Shown piece after piece: positions 13,754 to 24,365 of a stretch of 64,000 nt of DNA. Numbering within the stretch: the stretch's first letter is position 1; each line of letters opens with the position of its first letter. The notes under the pieces were generated by a model, which saw nothing but the letters and a program-made list of their open reading frames with translations, made no database searches and had not been told where the DNA came from. Source of the DNA: Corylus avellana (lineage: Eukaryota; Streptophyta; Magnoliopsida; Fagales; Betulaceae); contig NC_081543.1 of assembly GCF_901000735.1 (NCBI RefSeq), positions 17,884,457-17,948,456 on the forward strand, given 5' to 3'. The position numbers and the translations under genes were made by a program.

Positions 13754-14038
13754 TCAATTCTCAACAACTTCTTTGTGGCGAAGTTGGTCCTCTAGCAACT
13801 TACTCTTTGTCTTCAGCTCAGATATCATCGCGCGGGTATGATCATTGTCAGGATCGTCAACCCAGTCAAAAAACTTGCAATTTTTTCCACTTCCATCTCT
13901 AAATTTAGGCCACTCAAAGTAGCACCGACCCAAGTTATCTTTACTCCATGAGGTCTTAAGTGGACATGGATATCCGCAAAAGCATACACGCATCTCCTGG
14001 TAACCATGGCCGGAGGTAGTTGATGAACGTTCTGACAT
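13754..14038 (-). CDS. small GRF-type zinc-finger protein (94 aa)
   Basis: An uninterrupted 94-codon frame on the minus strand. Residues 19-59 match the GRF zinc-finger pattern: C-x-C-G at 19-22, T-S-W at 29-31, N-x-G-R at 35-38, and C54 followed by F-F-x-W. An acidic D-D-P-D-N-D stretch and a charged, probably coiled-coil tail (about 71-94) follow. Short plant proteins of this layout are common, have no settled function, and are often found near transposons. One expected zinc ligand (the Cys before the proline at 44) is Trp, while an extra Cys is present at 39, so metal binding may be altered. The ATG follows an AG and could start an exon. The frame is intact although the Harbinger genes beside it are ruined. 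It converges on the transposase pseudogene and lies inside the inverted arms. Confidence 0.6.
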   Translation of the reverse strand: MSERSSTTSGHGYQEMRVCFCGYPCPLKTSWSKDNLGRCYFEWPKFRDGSGKNCKFFDWVDDPDNDHTRAMISELKTKSKLLEDQLRHKEVVEN

Positions 14039-14758
14039 CTACAACCATAGAACAATGGGCATGACAAAATGTATGGTTATTCAATTAAATGTCGTTTATT
14101 ATATATGGTTCAATTAAATGTCAAGCATGTTATGCATGGTTAAATTAAATGTTGTCTATTTAAATTTTCCTGTGAGACTTTTATATTTAATCGAGTATTA
14201 AAACAAATTAAGAGGTTGTTTTATATTTAATAATCTTCTTCTCAAAACCACAAAATTTAAAGAAATAAGGGATAAAAACAAGCAAAACCTCCATCTAACT
14301 GGCATATTTTATTTGTTTTGATCCGAGCAATATAAGTATTAGGCTCCATTGACAATGTTATAAAAGCAAAAGTATTAATAGACAACTCATAATATAAAAC
14401 ACTTAAAATTATTCTCATTTTCATGTCACGTCACAACAAAAAAATGAACATATTATTTTAAAACTTTGACAAACAAATATAAACAACCTTGGACAAGTGA
14501 ACTTATGCCACTACTTGTCAAAAGAGATCAACAAAAATACAAAGTCTTTAACTAATTACCTTCTACATGAGACAAGTTTATTCGTTAACCAAGTTGGAAA
14601 AAGGGAACCACCTTTGCGGAACTTCATCTTTGCAGGTCGCTGGGTTTTGGGTATAAAAAGTTCATCTTCCTTTTTGTTGTCATAGTGTCTTGTTTAGCCA
14701 GCATTGACGAACTTATATTGTAAACTTGATTATACATGCATGCAATTGTGTCATTTTT
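14039..14758. other. no gene seen
   Basis: AT-rich DNA upstream of the GRF-finger ORF up to the hAT target site. It may include that ORF's promoter or 5' exon. Short repeats of GGTT-AATTAAATGTC occur at about 14075-14155. Confidence 0.45.
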
Positions 14759-14817
14759 ATTTCGAGTAGGGCTGGCAATTTTCACACGACTCGACAACCC
14801 GACACGAACACGACACA

Positions 14818-14912
14818 AAATTAGCGGGTTTGGATTTATATTAAACGGGTTTGGGTCATAAACGGGTCGACCCGTTTATGAGTGTCTAGCGGGTCGACCC
14901 GCGGGTGACCCG
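14818..14912. repeat. hAT 5' subterminal repeats (CGGGTCGACCCG type)
   Basis: Within 100 bp of the left end are several copies of a CGGGT unit, twice arranged as the palindrome CGGGTCGACCCG (about 14865 and 14890). In hAT elements subterminal repeats of this sort are transposase binding sites; assigning that role here is inference. Confidence 0.7.
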
Positions 14913-15155
14913 TTTGTTTTGTTTTTTGTTTTTTTTTTTTTAGAATCAATAGTGATTAGTGAAAAAGTAAAAAAATGCATAAAGTGAAAACAAATTGGCC
15001 TCCAGCAGTCCAGCTCCAGATCTAGAAAAAAATCCTCCATTCCTCCCTCTCGAGTCTCGGCCTCACTCCTCACTAGACCTCACGCCACGCCACCGAGCAC
15101 ACCCACGCCACCGCCGCTCCTTGCCTTCACTACTACCACTCTCTCTCTTCCGCCG

Positions 15156-18100
15156 ATGTCGCATTCGGTACGTATCTCTCTCTTCAGTCTCTTGCTCTCT
15201 CAAGTCTCATGCTCTAATTTTGTGGGATTTGCTTGATAGATGGTTGTTGTTTGCACATGATTTTGTGGGATTTGCTTGGTATATGGTTGTTGTTAGAAGA
15301 CTCTCTCTCTCACCGGTCACTCTCTCTTAGAAGACTTTTTTTTTCCTCTCAAACTCTCTCTCTCAGACCAGATTCTACCTCAGTTCTCAACAAATAATTA
15401 TGCAAGTTGTTCGTCACTTGGTCTTATCTCAAGGTGTCTTTAATCCTTTCAATCCTTTGTCTTTGTAATGCATTGTTAATTTGTTAGTTTGTTAGATATA
15501 TATTTTTTATTCATTAAAAACTACACTTGCAGTCTTGCAAATTGTAAGTTTCAATGTTGCAAAGGGAGTGGCGTGGAGTGTGAACTTAGTGGCCAAGTGT
15601 CCCAAGTGTCAAGAGAGTGTGTGGCTTAGTGAATTAGAAAAAAAATTAAATTAAATAATGGCCTAGACTGCTTAGTTAATAGTTATTAGTTGGTGTGGGC
15701 TGTATGGCTTAGTTGTTAAAGATTAAAACTAACATTTTGACTTAAAACTAATTTTTAAGATTTCATGAGATTAAAATTTGGATTATTTTTATTATTGTAG
15801 GCTGCAGCATTGTTTTGGCTTGTCTTAGAATCTCAACATTATTGTTGTTGGGAGCTTTAGGAGAAACAATTCATACAATTTTTCTTGAACCATATAGATT
15901 GTGCTTAGTTTATATTGCTAATAATTTATGTCATTGTGTGTTTTGATGCCATAAGATTAAGATTTTGAATAAGTATTTACTGTATTTTGATGTAGAAAAA
16001 TTATACAAGTTTTGTTTTTAGCTTTCATTGTTGTTTTTAGCCTAAAATTGCTAAACACAATTTGACAACAAACAATGTGTTTGATGAATGACAAAGAATT
16101 AATGCTTACTTAATTCTAGTTTTGTTGTAGCGTTACTAAATCTAGTTTGATTCTTACTTGAAGCTGTTGTGCAAATTTCTTTAACTCGCAAGTGCACGAA
16201 TCAATTGTAGTTTAATGGATTGCAAGTGCGAGGTCGATCCCACAGAGAATTGTATTTTTGAAAGAGCAATTTATATCTAAACTAATTAAATTCTAATTTA
16301 GTTCCAAAAGGGTTTTGATTTTTGAGTTTTGAAAATTAAAGGATAAATATAAACTAAATAAAATAAGTAAATCTAAGGATAAAGGTACTAAGGTTTGAGA
16401 ATTCACACTCACCAAATTATAACAACATACTTTATGTTTATCAATATTAATCCGAAGTTCTCACAAATTAAATTATAGATATGTTTTACTATGCTTCAAA
16501 GAATTAATCAAAATTATCCCATGTAACCATTCATTGACCAAATCACAAAAGGAATCCAAATTCAATTGAAACATCAGATGTATCCGTAGAATAAATCACA
16601 AGGGATATCCAATTTTTATGAGTTAAAAGCCAAGCAATCAATCATATGAAATTATCTCAAATCATCACATGTATCTTTGAATCACAAGAGATATCCAAGA
16701 ATCACTCCATACAATTGATTAAAAGTAAAATAATTGAAATATAAAACCCAATAAAATTAGAATAATAAAAACTTACATAAAAGTGATGTTGTTCTTCATC
16801 GGTGAGGCTTCATCCCCAACCTTAGTTGGGAATTTAGCTTCACATAAAAATATAATCTAAACCTAAACCTAAACCTAAAGAAAAAACTAAACAAAAGAAT
16901 TTTGCTCTCTAGGATTGTCTGTCTTTTCTTGAATGCAAAGAAGTCTATTTATAGGCTTAGGGAAGTCTTAGCAGCCCAAGTAAACCTAGATAATTCGGAG
17001 GTCTGTCTCCCAGTTCAAATAGAAGTCTGAAATCGGAATAGGATTCGTCCAGATTTGTGTCCTTTAATTGTGGGGCGATTTTGGCATAGAAACTGTCAGA
17101 ATTACGAAAATCCTATTTCACAATAAATTGTAGTATTTTGAGCTAGCTTTCCAATGCCGTTTGAATCATTTCAATCTGATATTTGAACGGAGAGTTATGG
17201 TCAAAATACTAAGACGTGTGCAGAATCTGAATTTGAATCCGATCCGAAATCTTATCAAATCTGAACTTTAATCTGATTTAACCTTTTCTTGGATTTGGTT
17301 AGACTTAACCACACAATCTAGGTCTTCTCAAAGTATTCTTTCTTCCAACTTTTCATTTTTCCCTTTAAAGCTGCAGTTTTTCTTCAATGACCTACAAAAT
17401 ACTAAAAACACAAAACTAACACAAAATATTAAATAACGACACAGTTAAAGGATTAACTAATGTAAATAAAGGGGTCCAAATATGCAATATTTGGCACTTA
17501 TCAGAAGCCTTAAACTTATCTTTAACTAACTTACTAACGATTATGTGTGTAGGTGATTAACGAAGATTCGGTTGTATTCGATGATGATGTGGTTGAAATA
17601 AATACAATAGAAGATCCTTCTATTCATACGAATCCGATGAAGAACAAAAGGGTTCAGAAGAAGTATAAGAAGACCTTAGCAGTTTTGACCCATTTTGATG
17701 AAGTTCCTTCTAAAGATCCAAATGACCTAAGGATATGGGCAAAATGCAAGTTTTGTGATCATAAATATATAACTAACAATTCACATGGAATTGGAAATCT
17801 ACAGAAGCATATGAAGGTTTGTGGGGGGAAAATGATCATGATATTCAGCAATTGCTCCTATCTAGAGATCAAGGAACTCTGTCAGTAAGCACCTCAAAAT
17901 TTTGTCCTAAAAGATATAGAGAATTGTTGGTTGCTACAATTATTAAGCATGACTTGCCATTTTCATATATTGAATATGATGGTGTAAGAGAGATGCATAG
18001 ATACTTGCGTAGTGATGTACCATTAATCTCTAGAAATACTGCTAAGGCTGAATTGGTTAAGATGCATATGTTGGAGAAACAAAAAGTTAAGTCTTTGTTA

Positions 18101-19557
18101 ACAGTTTGTCCTGGGAGGATTAGTTTTACATCTGATTTGTAGACTTCTTTGAAAACTGATGGGTGTATTTGCCTCACTGCACATTTTCTTGACAAAAATT
18201 GGGTATTATCTAAAATGGTGATAAGCTTTTCATTTATACCCCCACCACATAATGGTGAATCTTTGGCTGACAAGATAAATAATTTGCTACAAGAGTGGGG
18301 GATTGATAAAAAGGTTTTCTCTATAACATTAGATAATGCTTCTGCTAATGATGGTTGTGTTGAGAAATTAAAACAAACATTAAACATGAGGAAAGCCCTT
18401 CTTTGTGAAGGTGAGTTGTTTCATATGCGTTATTGTGCTCATATTATTAATTTGATAGTGCAAGATGGATTGAAAGAGATCACTGATGCTATCCAAAATA
18501 TTCGAGATAGTGTTAAGTATTTTAGATGATCACAAGTGAGAAAACAAAGTTTTCTTCATGCTGTCAATGAAATGTCATTGGACAGTAATAAGGGGTTAAG
18601 ACAAGATGTGCCAACCAAATGAAATTCGACATATCTTATGCTTGAGAGTGCTATTCACTATAAGCGTGCTTTTGTTTATTTGGAGATGATTGATGAAAAC
18701 TATAAGTTTTGTCCTAGTTCACTTGAGTGGGAAAGGGTGATTGATATCAGTACTTTCTTAGGCTGCTTTTATCGTGCTACATGTGCTTTTTCTGGTACCA
18801 AATATCCCACAGCCAATTTATACTTTCTTGTAGTTGCATTAATTTATGTGAACTTGAAGCAAGAAGTTGTGGGCGGAGATGGGTATAAGAGATTAATAGC
18901 AAATCAAATGCTCACCAAATTTGAAAAATATTGGTCAGAATTTAGTGTAGCGTTGGCCATTACAGTTGTCTTGGATCCTCGTTACAAGCTTCACCTTGTA
19001 AAGTACTACTATACGAAGATTTATGGAGCTGATTTTGAAGAGTATAATAATGTTTATAACAAGTTAACCAAACTTTTTATGGAGTATAGTACTCCTACAA
19101 TTTCAAGCTCCACAGTCGTTCGGCCACAAGAAGACCCAGATTGGGAAAAGGTGAATAATATCATAAGTTTCTTAGCTCGTTAGTAACTTACAAACTTAGT
19201 ATATTATATATATACTTATAACCACTTACTAATTTTATGTTTATATTTTCTCTGTTCATGTAGGAATTTCTACCATTTTATGGAGTCGATTCTGATGCAC
19301 AAAAGACTCAATTAGAACTTTATTTGGATGAACTCAAGTATGTGGATAAGAATGCGACATTTGACATCCTTTCATTTTGGAAAGGAAATGAATTTCGTTA
19401 TCCTAAAGTAGCTGCTATGGCTTGTGATATTTTGAGTATTCCTATTTCGACTGTTGCTTCAGAATCCACTTTTAGTGTTGGTGGACGTGTGATTGATCAG
19501 TATAGGAGTTTACTTAAACTTGATATTGTTGAGGCATTAATTTGCACTAGAGATTAG
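15156..19557 (+). pseudogene. hAT transposase (zf-BED, RICESLEEPER-like), broken
   Basis: A first exon of four codons (15156-15167) ends at a GTACGT donor and joins in phase to an exon starting at 17553. Domains in order: an acidic N-terminus; a BED finger with C-x2-C and H-x4-C spacing (about 17740-17822); the RNase-H-like catalytic core including the S-D-L and L-D-N-A segments; a DUF4413-like region (about 18900-19180); an intron (about 19184-19263); and the C-terminal dimerisation region (about 19330-19550) with the conserved S-x-x-S-T-V-A-S-E-S-x-F-S segment. Damage: a frameshift at a run of six G (about 17822-17827) and in-frame stops at 18140, 18527 and 18620. Two of the stops replace Trp codons conserved in the family. 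Transposase of this class cuts and pastes hAT ends; this copy is dead. Confidence 0.88.
16165..17503 (-). mobile_element. solo LTR (Ty3/gypsy), 1.34 kb, TSD GAAGC
   Basis: On the minus strand it begins TGATAAGTGCC and ends GCACAACA, with the typical TG...CA ends. It is flanked by a perfect 5-bp duplication GAAGC (16160-16164 and 17504-17508). The 3' part contains GTGCACTTGCGAG-like sequence and the body resembles the LTR pieces at 50224-52399 and 55859-57197, so it is a related family. There is no internal region, so the element was reduced by LTR-LTR recombination. It sits in the intron of the hAT transposase and is therefore younger than the hAT element. Three dispersed AATCACAA-x-GATATCCAA-like repeats occur at about 16541, 16594 and 16680. 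Confidence 0.88.
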
Positions 19558-20030
19558 TTATATGGAGAGTAAGGTAATATTAGTTATTTGAATATTTAAT
19601 TTTTTTCATTTACTTGTATTTTTTTATCTTACTTTAATGACATTAATTTCTCTTATCTTTTGATATAGAACAAGCTTTAATGACGTGGATAACGAAGAAG
19701 AGGATGTTTTGACATTGGATAGTATCAATTCCTGTGAGATTTCAAGTTCATCTGGAGCATGTTAAAATGAGCATATTTATGGATCATTCAACTATTTAAG
19801 AGTGGACAACAAGTGGCAAAAATGAGAACTCAATTTGTATTTGTAAATTTGTAATGATGTAGTTTTTTTTTTTTTTTTTTTGTTATTTGATTAGACAATT
19901 AAGCTTATTAACTTATGACTATTAAGAGATTGGTGTGGCTAGCTTACTAGGAGTTTAATTTCAAGAGATAATTGCTAAAACTATTATTATTTTATTTTTT
20001 TTTTAAAAAAAAAAATATCATTTTTTAAGT
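19558..20030. other. 3' region of the hAT element
   Basis: The 3' part of the transposase transcript, including a possible small terminal exon near 19670-19765, then AT-rich DNA with poly-T runs. No separate gene is seen. Confidence 0.5.
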
Positions 20031-20212
20031 TAAACGGGTAAACGGGTCATGTCGACCCGGCATGACTTGTTATTTTAAACGGGTCATGTCAGGTGACCCG
20101 TGAAAAAACCCGTGTTGTGTCGTGTCAGGGGTCCGACCCGTTTATTAAACGGGTCGGGTTTGTGTGTTGCTTAAACGGGTCGCAGGTACCTGCGGGTTGA
20201 CCCGCGGACTTG
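20031..20212. repeat. hAT 3' subterminal repeats
   Basis: At least eight copies of the AAACGGGTC / GACCCGTTT unit occur in both orientations within 200 bp of the right end. They mirror the left subterminal cluster and support the element's boundary. Confidence 0.75.
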
Positions 20213-20519
20213 TTTTGCCAGCCCTAGTTTCGAGTCTCAACGAGCTATCCAATTGCTCTAGTAGTGAAATGAAGGAGACATTCAGCATGTTTTGTGCTTT
20301 ACCATGCATTAAGCATTAAGCAAAGACCGAGATTTTAAGAAAAGAGAAGCAAGAAAACCAAACAAGACCCTTTAGTAATTCATGGGCAAAATATTGCACT
20401 TTCCTCTCTTGTTGTGGGTTTGCTATATTGTGCTTTTGTCGAAATTGGAGTAAAACTTAAAGAATCTAATTGTCCGAGTTTGAAACCAAATAACTAAATT
20501 GAAATTGCACAAAAACATA

Positions 20520-21468
20520 TATACATGAAATTTGATTTTTCTTTTAGTAAAATGTTATCAATTGTATTTCCTTTGGCCCAGTGCTCTTTCTTTTTTATCA
20601 TCAAGGCTTTCCTTTATCCCATTGCATCATTTTCTAAGGCTTCCCACCATACTTTAAAGCAATAAAAGAAACGCTATTCTTTTACTGTGAAAATAAATTT
20701 AACAGATTTAATGATTTTTTTTTTTCTAAAAAAAAGTAAATAAATTGAAGCTCATCCCTTATTTGAGCACATTATTGCACATCTTGCTAAATCTCAGTCC
20801 GAATCTCTAAAATAATTCTTTAAATATGTATTCCAAAAAAATATGTATTGGGTATATACACTGGAACCCTCTAACTGTTCATTCAGAATAGTCGGAAATG
20901 CCAAACAAATATCTCTTTACTTGCTAGTATTTACAATCAATATGATCACAATTAATTGTAGTGAACTAAACTAAGTCAGAATCGTCAGATCTTGTAAAAA
21001 ATATGAACAAACCTTCGGAGAAGGGTTTCCACAAATTCATCTGCTCAAAAGTATCCAATGAAAAGCTTCAAATGATACGACCGAAACAGGGAAATGAAGA
21101 GAAAATCACCTTAGTTCGGGCTCTAGTGAGTGGAGTCGTGGTTGCAGCTCTTCACCGTCACTGGGTTACTAAGGAAGAAGAAGGCGTGAGCATCCAGTTG
21201 TGGTTGCAGTGGGTTGTTGAAGAGGATGAGGCTTAGTGAGGAAAAAGGAGGCATGAGAGTGAAGAACAAAAATGACATAGAACAATCATTGGACAATTAA
21301 ACGGATGCATAGAAAAGAGGTGAGAAACACAATTAGAAGGGCATTTCAGTAAACTAGCAAGGCTGCTTCAAATGAGGTGAAACATTGGTTTTTTCACACA
21401 TAGGTGTAGGCGAGAACAGCTACTCTGCATGCAAGGGTCACAACGTGTACTAGGTTTTCCATCAAGTG
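20520..21468. repeat. right inverted arm, partner of 8437-9440
   Basis: This is the reverse-complement match of the left arm. Homology starts near the TTTGATTTTTCTTTTAGTAAAATG segment and stops near 21468, where a gypsy LTR fragment takes over. The outer end of this arm may therefore have been cut off by that insertion. A 77-codon open frame (21003-21236) lies antisense to the short exon of the left arm and is probably fortuitous. Confidence 0.75.
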
Positions 21469-21875
21469 AACAATGCGAAACTGATGCCTCCAAAAACGTT
21501 TATCAAAAGCACCCTTAGTTTTTACAGGGGCTTGGGTTAAAATTGCTTTTCATAGTTGTTAGCAAACGTTCAGGTGCTATTATACGTTGGATAAAAGGGT
21601 TCAGGCGTACATTCTGTGGTAATGCCAACTAGCTAAAAGATTGGTCAACAAATGCTCGTGGTGGTCCCCCTAACGTACGTTCGCACTATAGGCCATGTGC
21701 GTACGGTCGGGAGGTCCTCTAGCGTACGCTCGGTCAGTGAGGGGTGGTTTTGGGTTTTGTTTTAGAAAGGCTTAAAGGGGTTGGGCTACTAAAAGGGTTT
21801 TGGTCTTTTGGTTTATAAAACCCTGTTTTATGAAAGCATTAACTGTTTTTGTAGAAAATTTTTAATCTTTTAAAA
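21469..21875 (-). mobile_element. Ty3/gypsy LTR fragment, truncated by a gap
   Basis: This stretch has inverted segments built on GTACG (CTAACGTACGTTCG, CTAGCGTACGCTCGG) and a TATAAAACC box-like motif. The parallel copy downstream ends in GGGGTATTACA, which on the minus strand is the start TGTAATACCCC typical of gypsy LTRs. Here the end is lost in the gap. Confidence 0.6.
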
Positions 21876-21975
21876 NNNNNNNNNNNNNNNNNNNNNNNNN
21901 NNNNNNNNNNNNNNNNNNNNNNNNNNNNNNNNNNNNNNNNNNNNNNNNNNNNNNNNNNNNNNNNNNNNNNNNNNN
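21876..21975. other. assembly gap (100 N)
   Basis: A run of exactly 100 N. It separates the LTR fragment from the endogenous viral sequence, so their adjacency is not proven. Confidence 0.99.
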
Positions 21976-22940
21976 AAGAAATTCAGATTTTTGCATGTTG
22001 GTTCTGTCCAAGTTGCAGTCAAATCCTTGACTCGACTCGGTATTAATGCTTCTGTTTTGCTTTGTTTGCGTGATGCTCGTTTTCTTGATTTTAAAACAAG
22101 CATTATTAGTTTGATTCAGTCTTCATTATTTGGTGGCCCTGTCCACTTTGATGTTTTCCCAAACATGACTTTGAGTTTAACCGATGTTCATATTCTGAAA
22201 GCCCTGACGCTGAATATTCTCACATCTGGTTATAATATGGAAGAAGGTAGCCATCCTGTTGCTATCATCTACCGTATTTATTACAAGTTGATGAAAACAA
22301 ATCTTGATCCACGTGCTGTGATTAAGAATACTGGCGAATCGACTCTGTTGATTCAAAGTTCTACTCAGAATGCTAATATTAAAACTCCAAAAATGATTCG
22401 GTTGGCTGAGATTGAACTCCCCAACGAGTGGCTTTTGGAAGGAGTTGCAAAACCTTCTCGAGTAGTTAATGATGCCTCTAATCTTGATTACATCCAACAA
22501 TACATGGATGGATCTGTTAAAATCAATTTTGCTGATTTGGGATATTCAAACAGAATTGAACGTCCCCTGTTGATTAACGAACGAAGGAATTCTTTTGCTG
22601 GTTCAACGACCTCAGAAGGACTCCGTCGTAGAGATAAAGATGTCGACGAATCCCTTAACGATTCTCCTCATCTTCATCCCACTGTTAATCCTGGTTTGAA
22701 ACTCAAAGGAATTTCCACTGATTCCCAAGTTTCATCTGCTTTTTATTCTACGAAAAATCATCCACTGACGGATGACGATCGTGGATCTCTTTCTCCCTCT
22801 GCTTCTGATTTTGTTGCTCCTATTCCTTCTGATTTTCCCCATCAGTGTAATGTTATCACTGCCCATATCAAAGATTTCTTCTCTGTTATTGATTGGAAAG
22901 CTTTGAACAAATTTGGTGTAGTGTTGTCAGTTATATATAT
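21976..22940 (+). mobile_element. endogenous caulimovirid fragment: movement-protein region
   Basis: A long frame without stops (about 315 codons, open at the gap side) resembles the 30K-superfamily movement protein of plant pararetroviruses (Caulimoviridae), followed by a Ser/Pro-rich linker towards the next part of the polyprotein. In a virus this protein lets genomes pass through plasmodesmata. Here it is an integrated fossil: the 5' side is cut by the gap and the 3' side stops in an AT-dinucleotide run (about 22931-22944) that leads directly into hAT 3'-end sequence. No capsid, protease or reverse transcriptase is present. The frame is undamaged over its visible length, which suggests a fairly recent integration or a young copy. 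The genus is not determinable by eye. Confidence 0.7.
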
Positions 22941-23140
22941 ATATCATTTTTTAAGTTAAACGGGTAAACGGGTCATGTCGACCCGGCATGACTTGTTATT
23001 TTAAACGGGTCATGTCAGGTGACCCGTGAAAAAACCCGTGTTGTGTCGTGTCAGGGGTCCGACCCGTTTATTAAACGGGTCGGGTTTGTGTGTTGCTTAA
23101 ACGGGTCGCAGGTACCCGCGGACTTGTTTTGCCAGCCCTA
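22941..23140 (+). mobile_element. second copy of hAT 3' terminal region
   Basis: It matches 20012-20226, including the subterminal CGGGT repeats and the terminal GCCAGCCCTA, followed by the same GTTTCGAG flank. A 17-bp segment around TGCGGGTTGACC is missing relative to the first copy. It is part of the larger direct duplication, not an independent insertion. Confidence 0.85.
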
Positions 23141-24365
23141 GTTTCGAGTCTCAACGAGCTATCCAATTGCTCTAGTAGTGAAATGAAGGAGACATTCAGC
23201 ATGTTTTGTGCTTTACCATGCATTAAGCATTAAGCAAAGACCAAGATTTTAAGAAAAGAGAAGCAAGAAAACCAAACAAGACCCTTTAGTAATTCATGGG
23301 CAAAATATTGCACTTTCCTCTCTTGTTGTGGGTTTGCTATATTGTGCTTTTGTCGAAATTGGAGTAAAACTTAAAGAATCTAATTGTCCGAGTTTGAAAC
23401 CAAATAACTAAATTGAAATTGCACAAAAACATATATACATGAAATTTGATTTTTCTTTTAGTAAAATGTTATCAATTGTATTTCCTTTGGCCCAGTGCTC
23501 TTTCTTTTTTATCATCAAGGCTTTCCTTTATCCCATTGCATCATTTTCTAAGGCTTCCCACCATACTTTAAAGCAATAAAAGAAACGCTATTCTTTTACT
23601 GTGAAAATAAATTTAACAGATTTAATGATTTTTTTTTTTTTTAAAAAAAGTAAATAAATTGAAGCTCATCCCTTATTTGAGCACATTATTGCACATCTTG
23701 CTAAATCTCAGTCCGAATCTCTAAAATAATTCTTTAAATATGTATTGGGTATATACACTGGAACCCTCTAACTGTTCATTCAGAATAGTCGGAAATGCCA
23801 AACAAATATCTCTTTACTTGCTAGTATTTACAATCAATATGATCACAATTAATTGTAGTGAACTAAACTAAGTCAGAACCGTCAGATCTTGTAAAAAATA
23901 TGAACAAACCTTCGGAGAAGGGTTTCCACAAATTCATTTGCTCAAAAGTATCCAATGAAAAGCTTCAAATGATACGACCGAAACAGGGAAATGAAGAGAA
24001 AATCACCTTAGTTCGGGCTCTAGTGAGTGGAGTCGTGGTTGCAGCTCTTCACCGTCACTGGGTTACTAAGGAAGAAGAAGGCGTGAGCATCCAGTTGTGG
24101 TTGCAGTGGGTTGTTGAAGAGGATGAGGCTTAGTGAGGAAAAAGGAGGCATGAGAGTGAAGAACAAAAATGACATAGAACAATCATTGGACAATTAAACG
24201 GATGCATAGAAAAGAGGTGAGAAACACAATTAGAAGGGCATTTCAGTAAACTAGCAAGGCTGCTTCAAATGAGGTGAAACATTGGTTTTTTCACACATAG
24301 GTGTAGGCGAGAACAGCTACTCTGCATGCAAGGGTCACAACGTGTACTAGGTTTTCCATCAAGTG
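23141..24365. repeat. second direct copy of the hAT flank and right inverted arm
   Basis: Almost identical to 20227-21468, with a 15-bp deletion at about 23743 and single-base changes. Together with the hAT end and the LTR fragment it forms a direct duplication of about 1.85 kb (20012-21875 and 22941-24772). Confidence 0.85.

Larger units (their letters stand above)
14767..20226 (+). mobile_element. hAT transposon, 5.46 kb, 8-bp TSD
   Basis: The element begins TAGGGCTGGCAA and ends TTGCCAGCCCTA, perfect 12-bp terminal inverted repeats. It is flanked by an 8-bp target duplication with one mismatch (ATTTCGAG at 14759-14766, GTTTCGAG at 20227-20234). Both the terminal sequence and the 8-bp duplication are hallmarks of hAT elements. 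It carries clustered subterminal repeats at both ends, a GC-richer promoter/5' UTR (about 14990-15170), and a zinc-finger BED/hAT transposase pseudogene. The intron of that pseudogene has received a solo LTR. The transposase is broken, so the copy is not autonomous now, but its ends look usable. Confidence 0.92.

Noticed and set aside
16850..16882. Run of AAACCT units resembling telomere repeat
   Set aside because: The unit is 6 bp (ACCTAA), not the plant CCCTAAA, and it lies inside a solo LTR.
21003..21236. 77-codon frame in the right arm, and its copy at 23900-24133
   Set aside because: It is antisense to a likely leader exon in the matching left arm and is not preserved there as a frame. 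No known domain.
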